From assembly GCF_015223355.1 (NCBI RefSeq), contig NZ_JADFFK010000007.1:62001-126000 (forward strand): a DNA stretch of 64,000 bases. The letters run 5' to 3'. This DNA is from Salipiger mangrovisoli. GTDB lineage: Bacteria > Pseudomonadota > Alphaproteobacteria > Rhodobacterales > Rhodobacteraceae. Below, piece by piece: positions 43,925-53,184 of this stretch; positions within the stretch are counted from its first letter, which is position 1; every line of letters starts with the position of its first letter. Below the pieces are notes generated by a model. The model had not been told where the DNA came from and searched no databases. It saw only the letters and a program-made list of their open reading frames with translations. Position numbers and translations under genes: made by a program.

Positions 43925-45084
43925 CAGGCGAGAACCTTCGCGTTCAGGGCCTCGTCGAAGAGATCCCAGGTTCCCGACATCTCGATGACGCTGCGCTTCG
44001 CGCGGGCCTCGTCCATGGCCATGGCCAGCAGCCCGGCCTCCAGCGCGTCGATCACCGAGACCGGCTGCTTCGCGCCGGTCAGCACCGAAGCGATGACGCC
44101 CTTGGCCATTTCCTCGTCGGCGCCGTAGTGCTGCGAGAGGTCGCTGGCCTGGTAGGTCTTGCGCTCGAGCGGCTGGCGGGTGTGGCTGTCGGTGACATGG
44201 AGGAAGCCGCGGACAAAATCGCCCTCGGCCATGCCGCGCGTGCCGATCACCGCGAAGCGGCGGAAGTCGTCGGGCACGTTGAGGTTGGTGTGGAAGTTCA
44301 GTGCCGCGCCGTTCTCGTATTCGACGATGGCCACCTGGTAGTCGATGATCTCGGCATCGCTGTCGAAGACCTTGTCCGAACCATTCCAGCCCGAGGGCTT
44401 CTGCGTGTAGACCCCCAGATCGTTGATGCCGCGGTTGCGCGGATCGTTGGCGGGCACGAAGCTGCGGCGGCCGCCGAAGCTGCTCACCCGCTCGGGGCGC
44501 GCGCCGATGACACCGTTGTAGAGGTCGATGTCGTGGCAGCATTTCTCCAGCATGAAACCGCCGGCCCAGCGGTCGTAGCGGCGCCAGTCGCGCATGAAAA
44601 AGGCACCGTGATAGGGCGGGATGTGCTCGCTCGCCTCGATCGAGACCACGTCCCCCAACTCGCCGCGTGCCTGCGCCGCGCGCAGGTCGGTGTAAAGCGG
44701 CGCATAGCGCAGCACGAGGCCGATCAGCAGATTGTCAACGCCGTACCGCGCGAGCAGCCGCGCCAGCTCGAAACTGTCTTGCTTGGTGGTGACGACCGGT
44801 TTTTCGGAAAAGACCTTCACACCGGCCTCGAAACCCGCGCGGATGTGTTCGAGGTGCATGTAGTTGGGCGAGCCCACCATCAGCAGATCGAGGTCTTCGG
44901 CCTTGAGCAGGTCTTGCACTGTCTCGTATTGCGTGCCCGCCGATATGCCCTTCTCCACCAGCAGGCCCATGCCTGCGGGGGCGGGATCGACGTAGCCCGC
45001 GATCTCGAAACCGGGATGCATTTGCGTGAAAACCTGGCTCAGGTAGCCTAGACGATACCCAAGACCGACGATGCCGACTTTCAT
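43924..45084 (-). CDS. Gfo/Idh/MocA-family oxidoreductase (sugar locus, second copy)
   Basis: A 386-residue oxidoreductase. GLGYRLGYL is a Rossmann loop variant (residues 7-15), E94-K95-P96 is intact, and the catalytic-His region reads FMLEKCCHDIDLYNGVIG. It is longer than, and not closely similar to, the copy at 26407. As first gene of the ABC operon it may act on the imported compound itself, for example as an NAD-dependent 3-oxidising enzyme. A glycosidase activity of the NAD-dependent GH109 kind is an alternative, without direct sequence support. AGGGA lies six bases before its ATG. Confidence 0.86.
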   Translation of the reverse strand: MKVGIVGLGYRLGYLSQVFTQMHPGFEIAGYVDPAPAGMGLLVEKGISAGTQYETVQDLLKAEDLDLLMVGSPNYMHLEHIRAGFEAGVKVFSEKPVVTTKQDSFELARLLARYGVDNLLIGLVLRYAPLYTDLRAAQARGELGDVVSIEASEHIPPYHGAFFMRDWRRYDRWAGGFMLEKCCHDIDLYNGVIGARPERVSSFGGRRSFVPANDPRNRGINDLGVYTQKPSGWNGSDKVFDSDAEIIDYQVAIVEYENGAALNFHTNLNVPDDFRRFAVIGTRGMAEGDFVRGFLHVTDSHTRQPLERKTYQASDLSQHYGADEEMAKGVIASVLTGAKQPVSVIDALEAGLLAMAMDEARAKRSVIEMSGTWDLFDEALNAKVLA

Positions 45085-45160
45085 ACTTGATCCCTGTCCT
45101 TGGTTCGGGCGCTTCAGCCTCTGGCAGCCGATGATGCCGCCCTGCGCTCGCCCGATTTAC

Positions 45161-45173
45161 GTAATTTATTTTC
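45161..45173. promoter_or_regulatory. Candidate RpiR operator O4a
   Basis: GTAATTTATTTTC, two mismatches to the consensus, lies 76 bp upstream of the Gfo/Idh-ABC operon and exactly 74 bp from O4b. Confidence 0.55.
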
Positions 45174-45234
45174 GTAGACTGTGGGTCGGTTTCGTGACAG
45201 TCAATATAAAAATGCGAAAGACAGCGACTATGGT

Positions 45235-45247
45235 GAAATTCATTTTC
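45235..45247. promoter_or_regulatory. Candidate RpiR operator O4b
   Basis: GAAATTCATTTTC, one mismatch to the consensus, lies 74 bp upstream of the nagA start, in its leader or promoter. Confidence 0.6.
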
Positions 45248-45321
45248 AGGACCTGCCTCAGGCGCGGGCAGCCGGCACCGGCGTCCCGCAGCCTGTGCAA
45301 GCCTTGGGGGCTTCGGAACGC

Positions 45322-46458
45322 ATGACGGCAGGGATTTCCCCGGTCGCGCGCCGGGTTTTCGACGGCTGGGACTGGCATGAGAACGCGGCAGTGGCCCATG
45401 ACGGCGGCAGGGTCACCGGGGTGATTCCCGGCACCGCGCCCGAGGTCGATCTGCTGGTGCCGGGTCTTGTCGATCTCCAGGTCAACGGCGGCGGCGGCGT
45501 GCAGTTCAACGACACCACGACTGCCGCGGGTCTGGCGTCGATCTGCGCGGCGCACCGCGCGCTTGGGACCACCACGATCCTTGCCACGCTGATCACCGAT
45601 ACCGCAGCGAAGACCTCCGAAGCGCTGGCGGCCTGCGCCGAGGCGCGCGCGGCGGGTCAGGCGGGGCTTGCCGGCTTGCATCTCGAAGGGCCGCATCTCG
45701 ATCCGCGGCGCAAGGGCACCCATGCGGAGGCGCTTGTCCGGCCGATGGGCGAGCCCGACCTCCGGCGCATCCTCGCGGCCGGTGACAGCTGCGGACATCT
45801 TCTGGTGACGCTGGCGCCCGAGGCCGCGACACCCGAGCAGGTGGCGCGGCTGGTCGCCGAAGGCGTGCAGGTCTCGCTCGGCCACAGCGATTGCAGCGCC
45901 GAGACAGCCGCGACCTATTTCGCCGCCGGGGCGAGCATGGCAACCCACCTCTTCAACGCCATGAGCCAGATGGGCCACCGCGCACCGGGCCTCGTGGGGG
46001 CGGCACTCGACGCGGGCGCGGTGAGCTGCGGGCTGATCGCCGACGGCCATCACGTAAGCGACGTGGCGATGCGCGTCGCGCTGCGCGGCAAGCGCGGGCC
46101 GGGGCGGGTTTTCCTGGTCTCCGACGCGATGGCGGCAACCGGCTCGGACCTGAGTGAGATCACGCTCAATGGCCGCACAATCTACCGCAGCGACGGCCGG
46201 CTGACGCTGGCCGACGGCACGCTGGCGGGGGCGGACATCTCGATGCTCGACGCGCTGCGCTACTGCACCGCTGCGCTTGCAGTGCCGCTCGACGAGGCGC
46301 TGCGCATGGCCACGCTCTACCCCGCCGAGGCGGCGGGCCTTGCCGGGGCCGGGCGATTGACCAAAGGCGCACGGGCCGATTTCCTTGCCCTCGATCGGGA
46401 TCTCGGGGTGCAGGGCGTCTGGGTCGGCGGGCTCCGGTCCCGGAACGGTGCGGCATGA
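45322..46458 (+). CDS. nagA: N-acetylglucosamine-6-phosphate deacetylase
   Basis: A 378-residue amidohydrolase-superfamily enzyme that removes acetate from GlcNAc-6-phosphate. It has the NagA-type Q-x-N variant of the first metal motif (DLQVNGGGGVQFND), the metal Glu E122 in HLEGPHLDP, LGHSDC and THLFNAM His ligands, and the catalytic Asp in SDAMAATG. Length is normal. The ATG at 45322 was chosen by alignment; the frame is open further upstream through the operator region. It overlaps the ROK gene by ATGA. Confidence 0.93.
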   Translation: MTAGISPVARRVFDGWDWHENAAVAHDGGRVTGVIPGTAPEVDLLVPGLVDLQVNGGGGVQFNDTTTAAGLASICAAHRALGTTTILATLITDTAAKTSEALAACAEARAAGQAGLAGLHLEGPHLDPRRKGTHAEALVRPMGEPDLRRILAAGDSCGHLLVTLAPEAATPEQVARLVAEGVQVSLGHSDCSAETAATYFAAGASMATHLFNAMSQMGHRAPGLVGAALDAGAVSCGLIADGHHVSDVAMRVALRGKRGPGRVFLVSDAMAATGSDLSEITLNGRTIYRSDGRLTLADGTLAGADISMLDALRYCTAALAVPLDEALRMATLYPAEAAGLAGAGRLTKGARADFLALDRDLGVQGVWVGGLRSRNGAA

Positions 46459-47375
46459 TCGTCTGTTTCGACATCGGCGGCACCTCGGTGAAGAGCGCGG
46501 TGGCGACCAGCGCCCATGACGTGCGCGCGCTGTCGCGCCGTCCGACGCCGGGACAGGACTTCGACGCTTTCGTCGCCACCCTGTCCGAAGCCCTTGCCGA
46601 AGCGGGCGGGCGGCCGGATCGGGTCGCCATCTCGATCGCCGGGGTGGTCGATCCCAAGACCGGGCGGGCGACCGTCGCCAATATTCCCTGCCTGACCGGG
46701 CGCCGCCTGGCCCCGGAGCTGTCGGCCCTGCTGGGCCTCGAGGTGCTGGTGGCCAACGATGCGGACTGCTTTGCGCTGGCAGAGGCCGCGGTCGGTGCCG
46801 GTCGCGGCCATGAGGTGGTGTTCGGTGCGATCATCGGCACCGGCGTCGGCGGCGGGCTGGTGGCCGACGGCAGGCTGATCGGTGCCGGCAGCGGCTATGC
46901 CGGGGAATGGGGCCATGGGCCGGTGGCGAAGCGCCTGCTCGACTGTCTCGATCATCCGCTGCCCGCCTATCTCTGCGGCTGCGGCCTTCGGGGCTGTCTC
47001 GACGCCATCTGCTCGGCGCGCGGCATCGAGCGGCTGTACCGTGACATCGCGGGGGCGGAGTTGCCCTCGACCGAGATCCTCGCGCTCTGGCACGCCGGCG
47101 AAACTGGCGCGGCCCGCACCGTCGCCGCCTGGCTGGAGCTGATCTCGGGACCGCTGGCCATGGTCGTCAACATGACCGGAGCCACCGTGGTCGCGGTGGG
47201 CGGCGGACTGTCGAACGATGCCGCGCTCATGGCGGCGCTCGATGCCGCGACGCGGCCGCTGACGCTGGCGAAGCCGACGCAGCCGCTGGTGGTTCAGGCG
47301 CAGTGCCGGACCGAGCCGGGGCTTGTGGGTGCCGCCATCCTGGCCCTGCGCGCCCGGTCGCGCGACGCCGCCTGA
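46455..47375 (+). CDS. ROK-family sugar kinase, likely N-acetylglucosamine kinase
   Basis: A 306-residue ROK kinase. DIGGT at 6-10 binds ATP phosphate, GTGVGGGLV and GEWGHG carry the sugar-contact Glu and the zinc His, and CGCGLRGCLDAICS is the zinc-binding Cys motif. Being coupled to nagA, its product is most likely GlcNAc-6-phosphate, with GlcNAc made in the cytoplasm since no PTS is present. N-acetylmannosamine or glucose are alternatives. Confidence 0.88.
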   Translation: MIVCFDIGGTSVKSAVATSAHDVRALSRRPTPGQDFDAFVATLSEALAEAGGRPDRVAISIAGVVDPKTGRATVANIPCLTGRRLAPELSALLGLEVLVANDADCFALAEAAVGAGRGHEVVFGAIIGTGVGGGLVADGRLIGAGSGYAGEWGHGPVAKRLLDCLDHPLPAYLCGCGLRGCLDAICSARGIERLYRDIAGAELPSTEILALWHAGETGAARTVAAWLELISGPLAMVVNMTGATVVAVGGGLSNDAALMAALDAATRPLTLAKPTQPLVVQAQCRTEPGLVGAAILALRARSRDAA

Positions 47376-47456
47376 AGGATTGGCCCGGCGTGCGGCGACA
47401 GTTTTTTACAAAGGCGGCCCCGCGCCGGTCCGCCGCAACGCAAGGAGGGTCGCCGC

Positions 47457-48962
47457 GTGAGGGTGTTTACCGCGTCTCTGGCCACTGAAACCAACACGTT
47501 CTCGCCGCTGCCGACGGACCGGGCGGCCTTTGAGGCGGCCTTCTACGCTGGCCCCGGCGAGCACCCGGAGACGCCGACGCTCTGCTCCTCGCCGGTGCCG
47601 ATCCTGCGCCAGCGGGCGCGCGACGAGGGCTTCACGGTGATCGAGGGCAGTTCGACCTGGGCGGAGCCCGCGGGGCTGATCAAGAAGGAAACCTTCGAGG
47701 AGCTGCGTGACGAGATCCTCGGGCAGTTGCGCGCGGCGCTGCCGGTGGATGGCGTGGTCCTCGGGCTGCATGGTGCGATGGTGGCGCAGGGCTACGATGA
47801 CTGCGAGGGCGACCTGCTGGCGCGGGTGCGCGAGATCGTCGGGCCGGAGGTGCTGGTCGCGGCCGAGTTTGACCCGCACAGCCATTTGACGCGCAAGCGC
47901 GTGGCACAACTCGATCTTGCGGCGACCTTCCTAGAATTCCCGCATACCGACTTCCAGGAACGTGGCGCGCATGTGGTGGATCTAGCGCTGCGCACCCTTC
48001 GTGGCGAGATCAAGCCGGTCATCTCGACCTTCGATTGCAAGATGATCGACATCTACCCGACCAGCCAGCAGCCGATGCGTGGCTTTGTCGATCGCATGAA
48101 GCTGCACGAGGGGCAGGGGCGGATCCTGTCGTGCTCGGTCATCCATGGCTTCATGGCGGGCGACGTGCCAGAGATGGGTACGAAGATCATGGTGGTCACC
48201 GACGATGCGCCCGAGGAGGGCGCGGCGCTGGCCCGGAACCTGGGCGAGGAGCTTTACGCGCTGCGCGGCAAGACCGCCATGCCGATCCTCGAGTATGAGG
48301 ACGGCATCGACCTGGCTCTCGCGGTGCGCGCGCAGGAGCCGTCTCGGCCGGTGACCATCGCCGACACCTGGGACAATCCGGGCGGGGGCTGCGCCGGGGA
48401 TGGCACCTTCGTGCTGCTCTCGTTGATCGGGCGGGGCGTCGGCAAGGTCGCCGTGGGGGCGATCTGGGATCCGGTGGCGGTGAGCTTCTGCCATGCCGCG
48501 GGGCTCGGCGCGACGCTGCGCCTGCGCTTCGGCGGCAAGGCCGGTGCCGAGGCCGGCCCGCCGATCGATGCCGAGATCGAGGTGATCCATCTCGCGCAGG
48601 AGGGCCACCAGAGCTTCCGCGCCAGCCGGGTGACGCTGGGCCGTTCGGCCACGGTGCGCATTCTCGGCACCGAGATCGACATCGTGCTGATCTCCAGCCG
48701 GACGCAGACCTACGAGCCGACGCTGTTTTCCAACCAGGGCGTGGACTTCGCCGGGAAGGAAATCCTGCTGGTCAAGTCCACCAACCATTTCCACGCCGGG
48801 TTCGATCCGGTGTCCTCGCGGATCATCCACGTGGACAGCCCGTCCTCCTACCCGACGAAACCGGCGCAGACCGACTACCAGAAGGCGGGCCGGGATTTCT
48901 GGCCCAAGGTGGCGGACCCGCTGGGCCTCGATGCCGTGACCGCCGAAGACGAGGACGCCTGA
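47457..48962 (+). CDS. M81 (MlrC-like) metallopeptidase-family protein, second copy
   Basis: A 501-residue M81 protein. TASLATETNTFSPLPTD, LGLHGAMVAQGYDD, AEFDPHSHLT (metal site) and DTWDNPGGGCAGDGTF are in the family order; the C-terminal FHAGFDPVSSRIIHVD is typical. It starts with GTG at 47457, with AAGGAGG eight bases upstream. It differs strongly from the copy at 34440, so the two probably act on different steps or form different assemblies. The preceding 81 bp after the ROK gene contain no terminator I recognise. Confidence 0.87.
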   Translation: MRVFTASLATETNTFSPLPTDRAAFEAAFYAGPGEHPETPTLCSSPVPILRQRARDEGFTVIEGSSTWAEPAGLIKKETFEELRDEILGQLRAALPVDGVVLGLHGAMVAQGYDDCEGDLLARVREIVGPEVLVAAEFDPHSHLTRKRVAQLDLAATFLEFPHTDFQERGAHVVDLALRTLRGEIKPVISTFDCKMIDIYPTSQQPMRGFVDRMKLHEGQGRILSCSVIHGFMAGDVPEMGTKIMVVTDDAPEEGAALARNLGEELYALRGKTAMPILEYEDGIDLALAVRAQEPSRPVTIADTWDNPGGGCAGDGTFVLLSLIGRGVGKVAVGAIWDPVAVSFCHAAGLGATLRLRFGGKAGAEAGPPIDAEIEVIHLAQEGHQSFRASRVTLGRSATVRILGTEIDIVLISSRTQTYEPTLFSNQGVDFAGKEILLVKSTNHFHAGFDPVSSRIIHVDSPSSYPTKPAQTDYQKAGRDFWPKVADPLGLDAVTAEDEDA

Positions 48963-48964
48963 CC

Positions 48965-49708
48965 ATGCTGCTGAACGGAAAACGCGTTGTGCTGACCGGG
49001 GCCGGGGGCGGCATCGGCACCGCTATGATGGCGGCGTTGAGGCAGGCGGGCGCGCATGTGGTGGCCTGCGACAGGGCAGGCAGCGGCGTGCAGGGCGACG
49101 AGGTGGTCGAGTTCGACATCACCGACACCGCGCAGACCGAGGCCGCGGCGGCCAAGATCGCCGCGGTGCCGGTGGATGTGCTGATCTCCAACGCGGGGGG
49201 TACCCGCGTCGATCTGATGGAGGCGACCGACACCGCGGCGATCCTGCACGACCTGCAGCTCAATTTCACCGGGGCGGCGGTGTTCAGCCGGGCGCTCCTG
49301 CCGGCGCTGCGCGACCGGCCCGAGGGCGCGGCAGCGGTCTTCGTCGCCTCGGTCAACGGGCTCGCGCATTTCGGCAGCCCTGCCTATTCCGCGGCCAAGG
49401 CCGGGATCATCGCCTGGGCCAAGGCGCTGGCCACCGAGGAGGGCAAGCACGGGCTGCGTGCCAACGTGGTGGCGCCGGGATCGGTGCACACGCCCGCCTG
49501 GGACGAGCGCAAGGCCCGCCAGCCCGACATCTTCGCCAAGGTCACGTCGCTCTACCCGCTAGGGCGGCTGGTGAGCCCCGAGGAGGTGGCCAAGGCGGCG
49601 ATCTTCCTCGCCTCGCCGATGGCCAGCGGCATCACCGGCGCGGTGCTGCCCGTGGACGCGGGGCTGACGGCGGGCAACCTGCCGTTCATCGACATCATCA
49701 CCGCCTGA
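48965..49708 (+). CDS. SDR-family oxidoreductase
   Basis: A 247-residue classical SDR. TGAGGGIG binds the cofactor, ISNAGG, active-site Ser in VASVNG, Y-x-x-x-K (PAYSAAKAG), and APGSVHTPAW are all present. It follows the M81 gene by 2 bp, so it belongs to the nagA operon and may oxidise a sugar or hydroxy acid of the same pathway. A terminator follows. Confidence 0.88.
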   Translation: MLLNGKRVVLTGAGGGIGTAMMAALRQAGAHVVACDRAGSGVQGDEVVEFDITDTAQTEAAAAKIAAVPVDVLISNAGGTRVDLMEATDTAAILHDLQLNFTGAAVFSRALLPALRDRPEGAAAVFVASVNGLAHFGSPAYSAAKAGIIAWAKALATEEGKHGLRANVVAPGSVHTPAWDERKARQPDIFAKVTSLYPLGRLVSPEEVAKAAIFLASPMASGITGAVLPVDAGLTAGNLPFIDIITA

Positions 49709-49731
49709 GCCATCGCGGCGCGTGCGGTCAG

Positions 49732-49769
49732 AGCGGAAAAAGCAGGGCGCTGGCCCTGCCTCTTCCGCT
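49732..49769. terminator. Bidirectional terminator between SDR and ribulokinase genes
   Basis: Nested inverted repeats: outer AGCGGAA/TTCCGCT and inner GCAGGGC/GCCCTGC with a 4-nt loop. A-rich left and T-containing right flanks let it work in both directions between the two convergent operons. Confidence 0.78.
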
Positions 49770-49785
49770 ATGCCCGCCGCCGGGC

Positions 49786-51357
49786 TCAATGCCCGAGACG
49801 GAACCGGCGCAGCGAGGGGAGCACGTGGCCCAGATCACAGGGGGTCCCCTCGCCGAAGGCGAAGTAGACGTCACGGAAGAGATCGGTGAGTTCGGCGTAG
49901 GCCCCGGCGGTTTCGGGCCGGGGCGAGAAGACCCGCGTGGGCGGGCACATGGCCGCCTGCGCCTCGGTGAGACCCGCAAAGGTACCGGCGGCCATGGCGG
50001 CAAAGACACAGGCCCCGACACCCACGGGCGAGCGCTCGGGCACATGCACCTCTCGTCCCAGCACGTCGGCGTAAATCTGGTTCAGCACGTCGTTCTTCTG
50101 CGGGATGCCGCCGGCGTTGATCACGCGGGTGAACTCCGTGCCGCCCGAGCTCATGCGGTCGATGATCAGGCCGACGTGCATCGCCATACCCTCGATCGCC
50201 GCGTGCATCTCGTCGGCCGGGGTATGGGCGAGGTCCCAGCCCAACGTGATGCCGCCGAGGTCGGGGCGCACCAGCACCGTGCGGTCGCCATTGTCCCAGG
50301 GCAGGCGCAAGAGGCCGCTGCTGCCCGGCGCGCGCCCGGTGAGGCCCGCGCAGAGGCTGGCGACATCCGTGCCCGCGCGCCGCGCGATGGCGTCGAAGAG
50401 ATCGCCCGTGGCCGATTGCCCGGCCTCGATGCCGATGGCACCGGGGGCGACGCTGCCCGGCACCGCGCCGCAGATGCCCGGAACCGGGCGGCTCTGCGGG
50501 TCGGCGAGGGCGATGATGCAGGTCGAGGTGCCGACCACGTTGACCACGTCGCCGGGGCGGCAGCCGGTGCCGATGGCGTCCCAATGCGCATCGAAGGCCC
50601 CGAAGGGCAGCGGGATGCCGGGGCGCAGGCCCATCTTTGCCGCCCACTCGGGGCTGAGCCGTCCGGCCTCTTGCAGCGAATGGCCCCAGCGGCCGGTGAT
50701 CTTGTCGTTGACCCCGTCCAGCAGCGGATCGACGCGGCTCAGGAAGTCTTGCGGCGGCAGGCCGCCCCAGCGCGCGCCCCACATCCACTTGTGCCCCATG
50801 GCGCAGACGCTGCGCGGCATCGCAGCCGGGTCGGTGATGCCGCAGAGCGTGGCGGCGATCATGTCGCAATTCTCGGCGGCGGTTGCGAAGCGCGCGCGCT
50901 GTTCGGGGTTGTTCCGAAGGAAGTGCAGCAGTTTCGAGTAGCCCCACTCGTGGCTGTAGGTGCCGCCGCACCAGTCCAGCGCCTCGATCTTCTCGGTTCG
51001 GGCGCGGGCGGTGATCTCGGCGGCCTCGGAGTGGGCGCTGTGGTCGCACCACAGGTAATAGTCGGCCAGCGGTTGCAACTGCGCATCGAGCGGGATCACG
51101 CTCGACCCGGTGGTGTCGGCGGCAAAGGCGGCGATCTCTGTCCCGTCGATCCCGGCCTCGGCGATGGCATCGCGCATGGCCTCGCAGAGCGCCGTCATCT
51201 GGTCGTCATGCGACTGCCGCGCGACCAGCGGGTCGGCGGGGTCGCGGTGCAGCGGATAGGCGGCGGAGGCCGAGGCGAGCGCCGCGCCGCTGCCGGTGTC
51301 CATGATGGTGACGCGCACGCTGAGCGTGCCGAAATCGGCTCCGGCGACAAGGGTCAT
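49786..51357 (-). CDS. araB: Ribulokinase (FGGY family)
   Basis: A 523-residue FGGY kinase closest to AraB. The ATPase N-lobe starts GADFGTLSVRVTIMD; TGSSVIPLD, GGTYSHEWGYSKLLHFL and the C-lobe NAGGIPQKNDVLNQIYADVLG are typical. It would phosphorylate L- or D-ribulose (or a related ketopentose/pentitol). It is the last gene of the DeoR-ABC-araD operon, 30 bp after araD. No AraA gene is present, so the ketose or its source sugar must be made otherwise. Confidence 0.87.
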   Translation of the reverse strand: MTLVAGADFGTLSVRVTIMDTGSGAALASASAAYPLHRDPADPLVARQSHDDQMTALCEAMRDAIAEAGIDGTEIAAFAADTTGSSVIPLDAQLQPLADYYLWCDHSAHSEAAEITARARTEKIEALDWCGGTYSHEWGYSKLLHFLRNNPEQRARFATAAENCDMIAATLCGITDPAAMPRSVCAMGHKWMWGARWGGLPPQDFLSRVDPLLDGVNDKITGRWGHSLQEAGRLSPEWAAKMGLRPGIPLPFGAFDAHWDAIGTGCRPGDVVNVVGTSTCIIALADPQSRPVPGICGAVPGSVAPGAIGIEAGQSATGDLFDAIARRAGTDVASLCAGLTGRAPGSSGLLRLPWDNGDRTVLVRPDLGGITLGWDLAHTPADEMHAAIEGMAMHVGLIIDRMSSGGTEFTRVINAGGIPQKNDVLNQIYADVLGREVHVPERSPVGVGACVFAAMAAGTFAGLTEAQAAMCPPTRVFSPRPETAGAYAELTDLFRDVYFAFGEGTPCDLGHVLPSLRRFRLGH

Positions 51358-51387
51358 CGGCGTCTCCTCCCTGAGAGTGGGGTCCGG

Positions 51388-52077
51388 TTACTGCCCGTAG
51401 GTGGCGTTGGCACCGTGCTTGCGCAGGTAATGGCGGTCGAGCAGGGTCTGCGAGATCGGCGGCGGTACGGCGTCAAGCGCGGCGCCATGCCAGGCCATCT
51501 TCGCCACCTCCTCGAGGATCATGGCGTTGAGCACCGCCTGTTCCGGATCGCGTCCCCAGACGAAGGGACCGTGCCCGGCGACCAGCACCGCCGGGATCGC
51601 CAGCGGATCGCCTTTGCCGACGGTCTCGGCGATGACCTCTCCGGTCGCTTCGACATAGCGTTCGGTGATCTCCTCGGTGGTGAGGTCGCGGGTGACCGGG
51701 ATCGTGCCGTGGAAGTAATCCGCATGGGTGGTGCCGAGCGGCGGGATCGGACGGCGGGCCTGCGCCATGATCGTGGCATAGGTCGAATGGGTGTGGATGA
51801 TCGCGCCGACGGTCGGAAAGGCGCGGTAGAGCACGAGATGCGTGTCGAGATCCGAGGAGGGCCGGAAGCGGTTGTCGAACGTCCTGCCCGCAAGGTCGGT
51901 GACCACCATGTGATCGGCGGTCATCTCCTCGTAGGGCACACCCGAGGGCTTGATGGCGATGCGTTCCGAGCCGCGGTCGATGCCGCTTGCATTGCCGAAG
52001 GTGGCCTTGACCAGCCCGTGCCGCACGGTGGCGAGATTGGCCTCGAGCACGGCCTGTTTGAGTGCAGCAAGCGTCAT
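51388..52077 (-). CDS. araD: L-ribulose-5-phosphate 4-epimerase
   Basis: A 229-residue class II aldolase-family protein. FGNASGIDR, the substrate loop IKPSGVPYE, zinc His ligands in IIHTHSTYATIMAQA and the later AGHGPFVWG match AraD/SgbE/UlaF. It converts L-ribulose-5-P to D-xylulose-5-P. AGAGGA lies seven bases before the ATG at 52077. The gene sits between the binding-protein gene and araB. Confidence 0.9.
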   Translation of the reverse strand: MTLAALKQAVLEANLATVRHGLVKATFGNASGIDRGSERIAIKPSGVPYEEMTADHMVVTDLAGRTFDNRFRPSSDLDTHLVLYRAFPTVGAIIHTHSTYATIMAQARRPIPPLGTTHADYFHGTIPVTRDLTTEEITERYVEATGEVIAETVGKGDPLAIPAVLVAGHGPFVWGRDPEQAVLNAMILEEVAKMAWHGAALDAVPPPISQTLLDRHYLRKHGANATYGQ

Positions 52078-52137
52078 CGCTGGTCCTCTCGGTGGTGTCG
52101 GGTCTTCTGGCGCCGGGCTGTGCCCGGGGCCGGGGGA

Positions 52138-52163
52138 GGACGGCGCCCGGAGGGGCACCGTCC
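52138..52163 (-). repeat. Hairpin after the binding-protein gene
   Basis: GGACGG-C-GCCC-GGAG-GGGC-A-CCGTCC, a 10-bp stem with one C/A mismatch, lies 24 bp past the binding-protein stop in the operon direction. Such stems often stabilise the binding-protein mRNA relative to distal genes. Confidence 0.6.
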
Positions 52164-52186
52164 CGTTCTGGCGGTTCCGGTGCGGC

Positions 52187-53140
52187 TCAGCGCGGGTCGG
52201 TCCAGCCCTTGTAGCCGTCGAGGTTGTCGGCGGTGATCAGCTCGGGCTCGAGCAGCACGGTATCCTTGTCGGGCGTATTGCCGAGGAACATGTCGTAGCC
52301 CATCTTCAGCGCTTCGCCGGCCATCACATAGGGGTCCTGCGAGGCCGAGGCGCGGATCAGAGAGCCGTCGCCCTTGGAGAGCTCGTCCTCGATCACCGGG
52401 GCACCATCGACACCGGTGATGATGAATTCGTCGCGGCCCAGCTGCTTGGCGGCCAGCGCCGCGCCGACGGCGGTGGGGTCGTTGATCGCGAAGACGCCGT
52501 CGATGTGGTCATAGCGGGTCAGGATGCCCTGCATCACGTCGAGGCCGCCATCGCGCGAGGCCTGTCCGTTCTGGTCATCCGACAGCACGTTGATGCCGGG
52601 GTTGGCGCTGAAGACCTCCTGGCACCCCTTCACCCGGTCGATGATCGACGAGCTCTGCGGGCCGTTGATGATGACCACGTCGCCGCTGCCGCCCTCGAGG
52701 TTGTCGACGATGTACTGACAGGCCTTGCGCCCGGCATCGACGTTGTCGGTCATCACCGTGACATCCGCACCGGGGGCCGAGACGTCGAAGGCGGCGACCA
52801 CGATGCCGGCGTTCTTGGCGCGCTTCACCGCCGGGGCGATGGCGGCGGCGTCGACCGCGTTCAGCATGATGATGTCGACGCCGGAGGCGATGAAGTTGTC
52901 GATCTGGCTGGCCTGCTTGTTCAGGTCGTAGTCCGCCGAGACCGAGGTCACCTGCACGTCGGGGTTGATCTCCTTGGCGCGGTCCTCGATACCCTTGATC
53001 GTGGCGACGAAGAACGGGTTGCCGAGCAGGCCGACCGAGATGCCGATGCTCTCGAGCGTCTTGTCCTGCGCCTGCGCTCCGCCAGCGGCCAGCACGGCCG
53101 CGCAGGTGACGGTGGTCAGAAGTGTGGTGATCTTACGCAT
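52187..53140 (-). CDS. Ribose-type periplasmic sugar-binding protein
   Basis: A 317-residue Peripla_BP_4 protein. The signal peptide (LLTTVTCAAVLAAGGAQA-Q, about 24 residues) is clear. GLLGNPFFVATIKGIEDRAKE, NAVDAAAIAPAVKRAKNAGI, DPTAVGAALAAKQLG and ITGVDGAPV follow the RbsB pattern. GGGAGG precedes the ATG. Its ligand is probably a pentose, ketopentose or pentitol given araB and araD downstream. Confidence 0.92.
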   Translation of the reverse strand: MRKITTLLTTVTCAAVLAAGGAQAQDKTLESIGISVGLLGNPFFVATIKGIEDRAKEINPDVQVTSVSADYDLNKQASQIDNFIASGVDIIMLNAVDAAAIAPAVKRAKNAGIVVAAFDVSAPGADVTVMTDNVDAGRKACQYIVDNLEGGSGDVVIINGPQSSSIIDRVKGCQEVFSANPGINVLSDDQNGQASRDGGLDVMQGILTRYDHIDGVFAINDPTAVGAALAAKQLGRDEFIITGVDGAPVIEDELSKGDGSLIRASASQDPYVMAGEALKMGYDMFLGNTPDKDTVLLEPELITADNLDGYKGWTDPR

Positions 53141-53184
53141 GGTTTCCTCCCTGAAATGCGTGAGTTCGTCTTCGGCGCGGGCTG

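Noticed and set aside
43924-45084. Second Gfo/Idh protein as a GH109 glycosidase
   Set aside because: The general fold fits, but I see no GH109-specific motif, so it stays a Gfo/Idh oxidoreductase.
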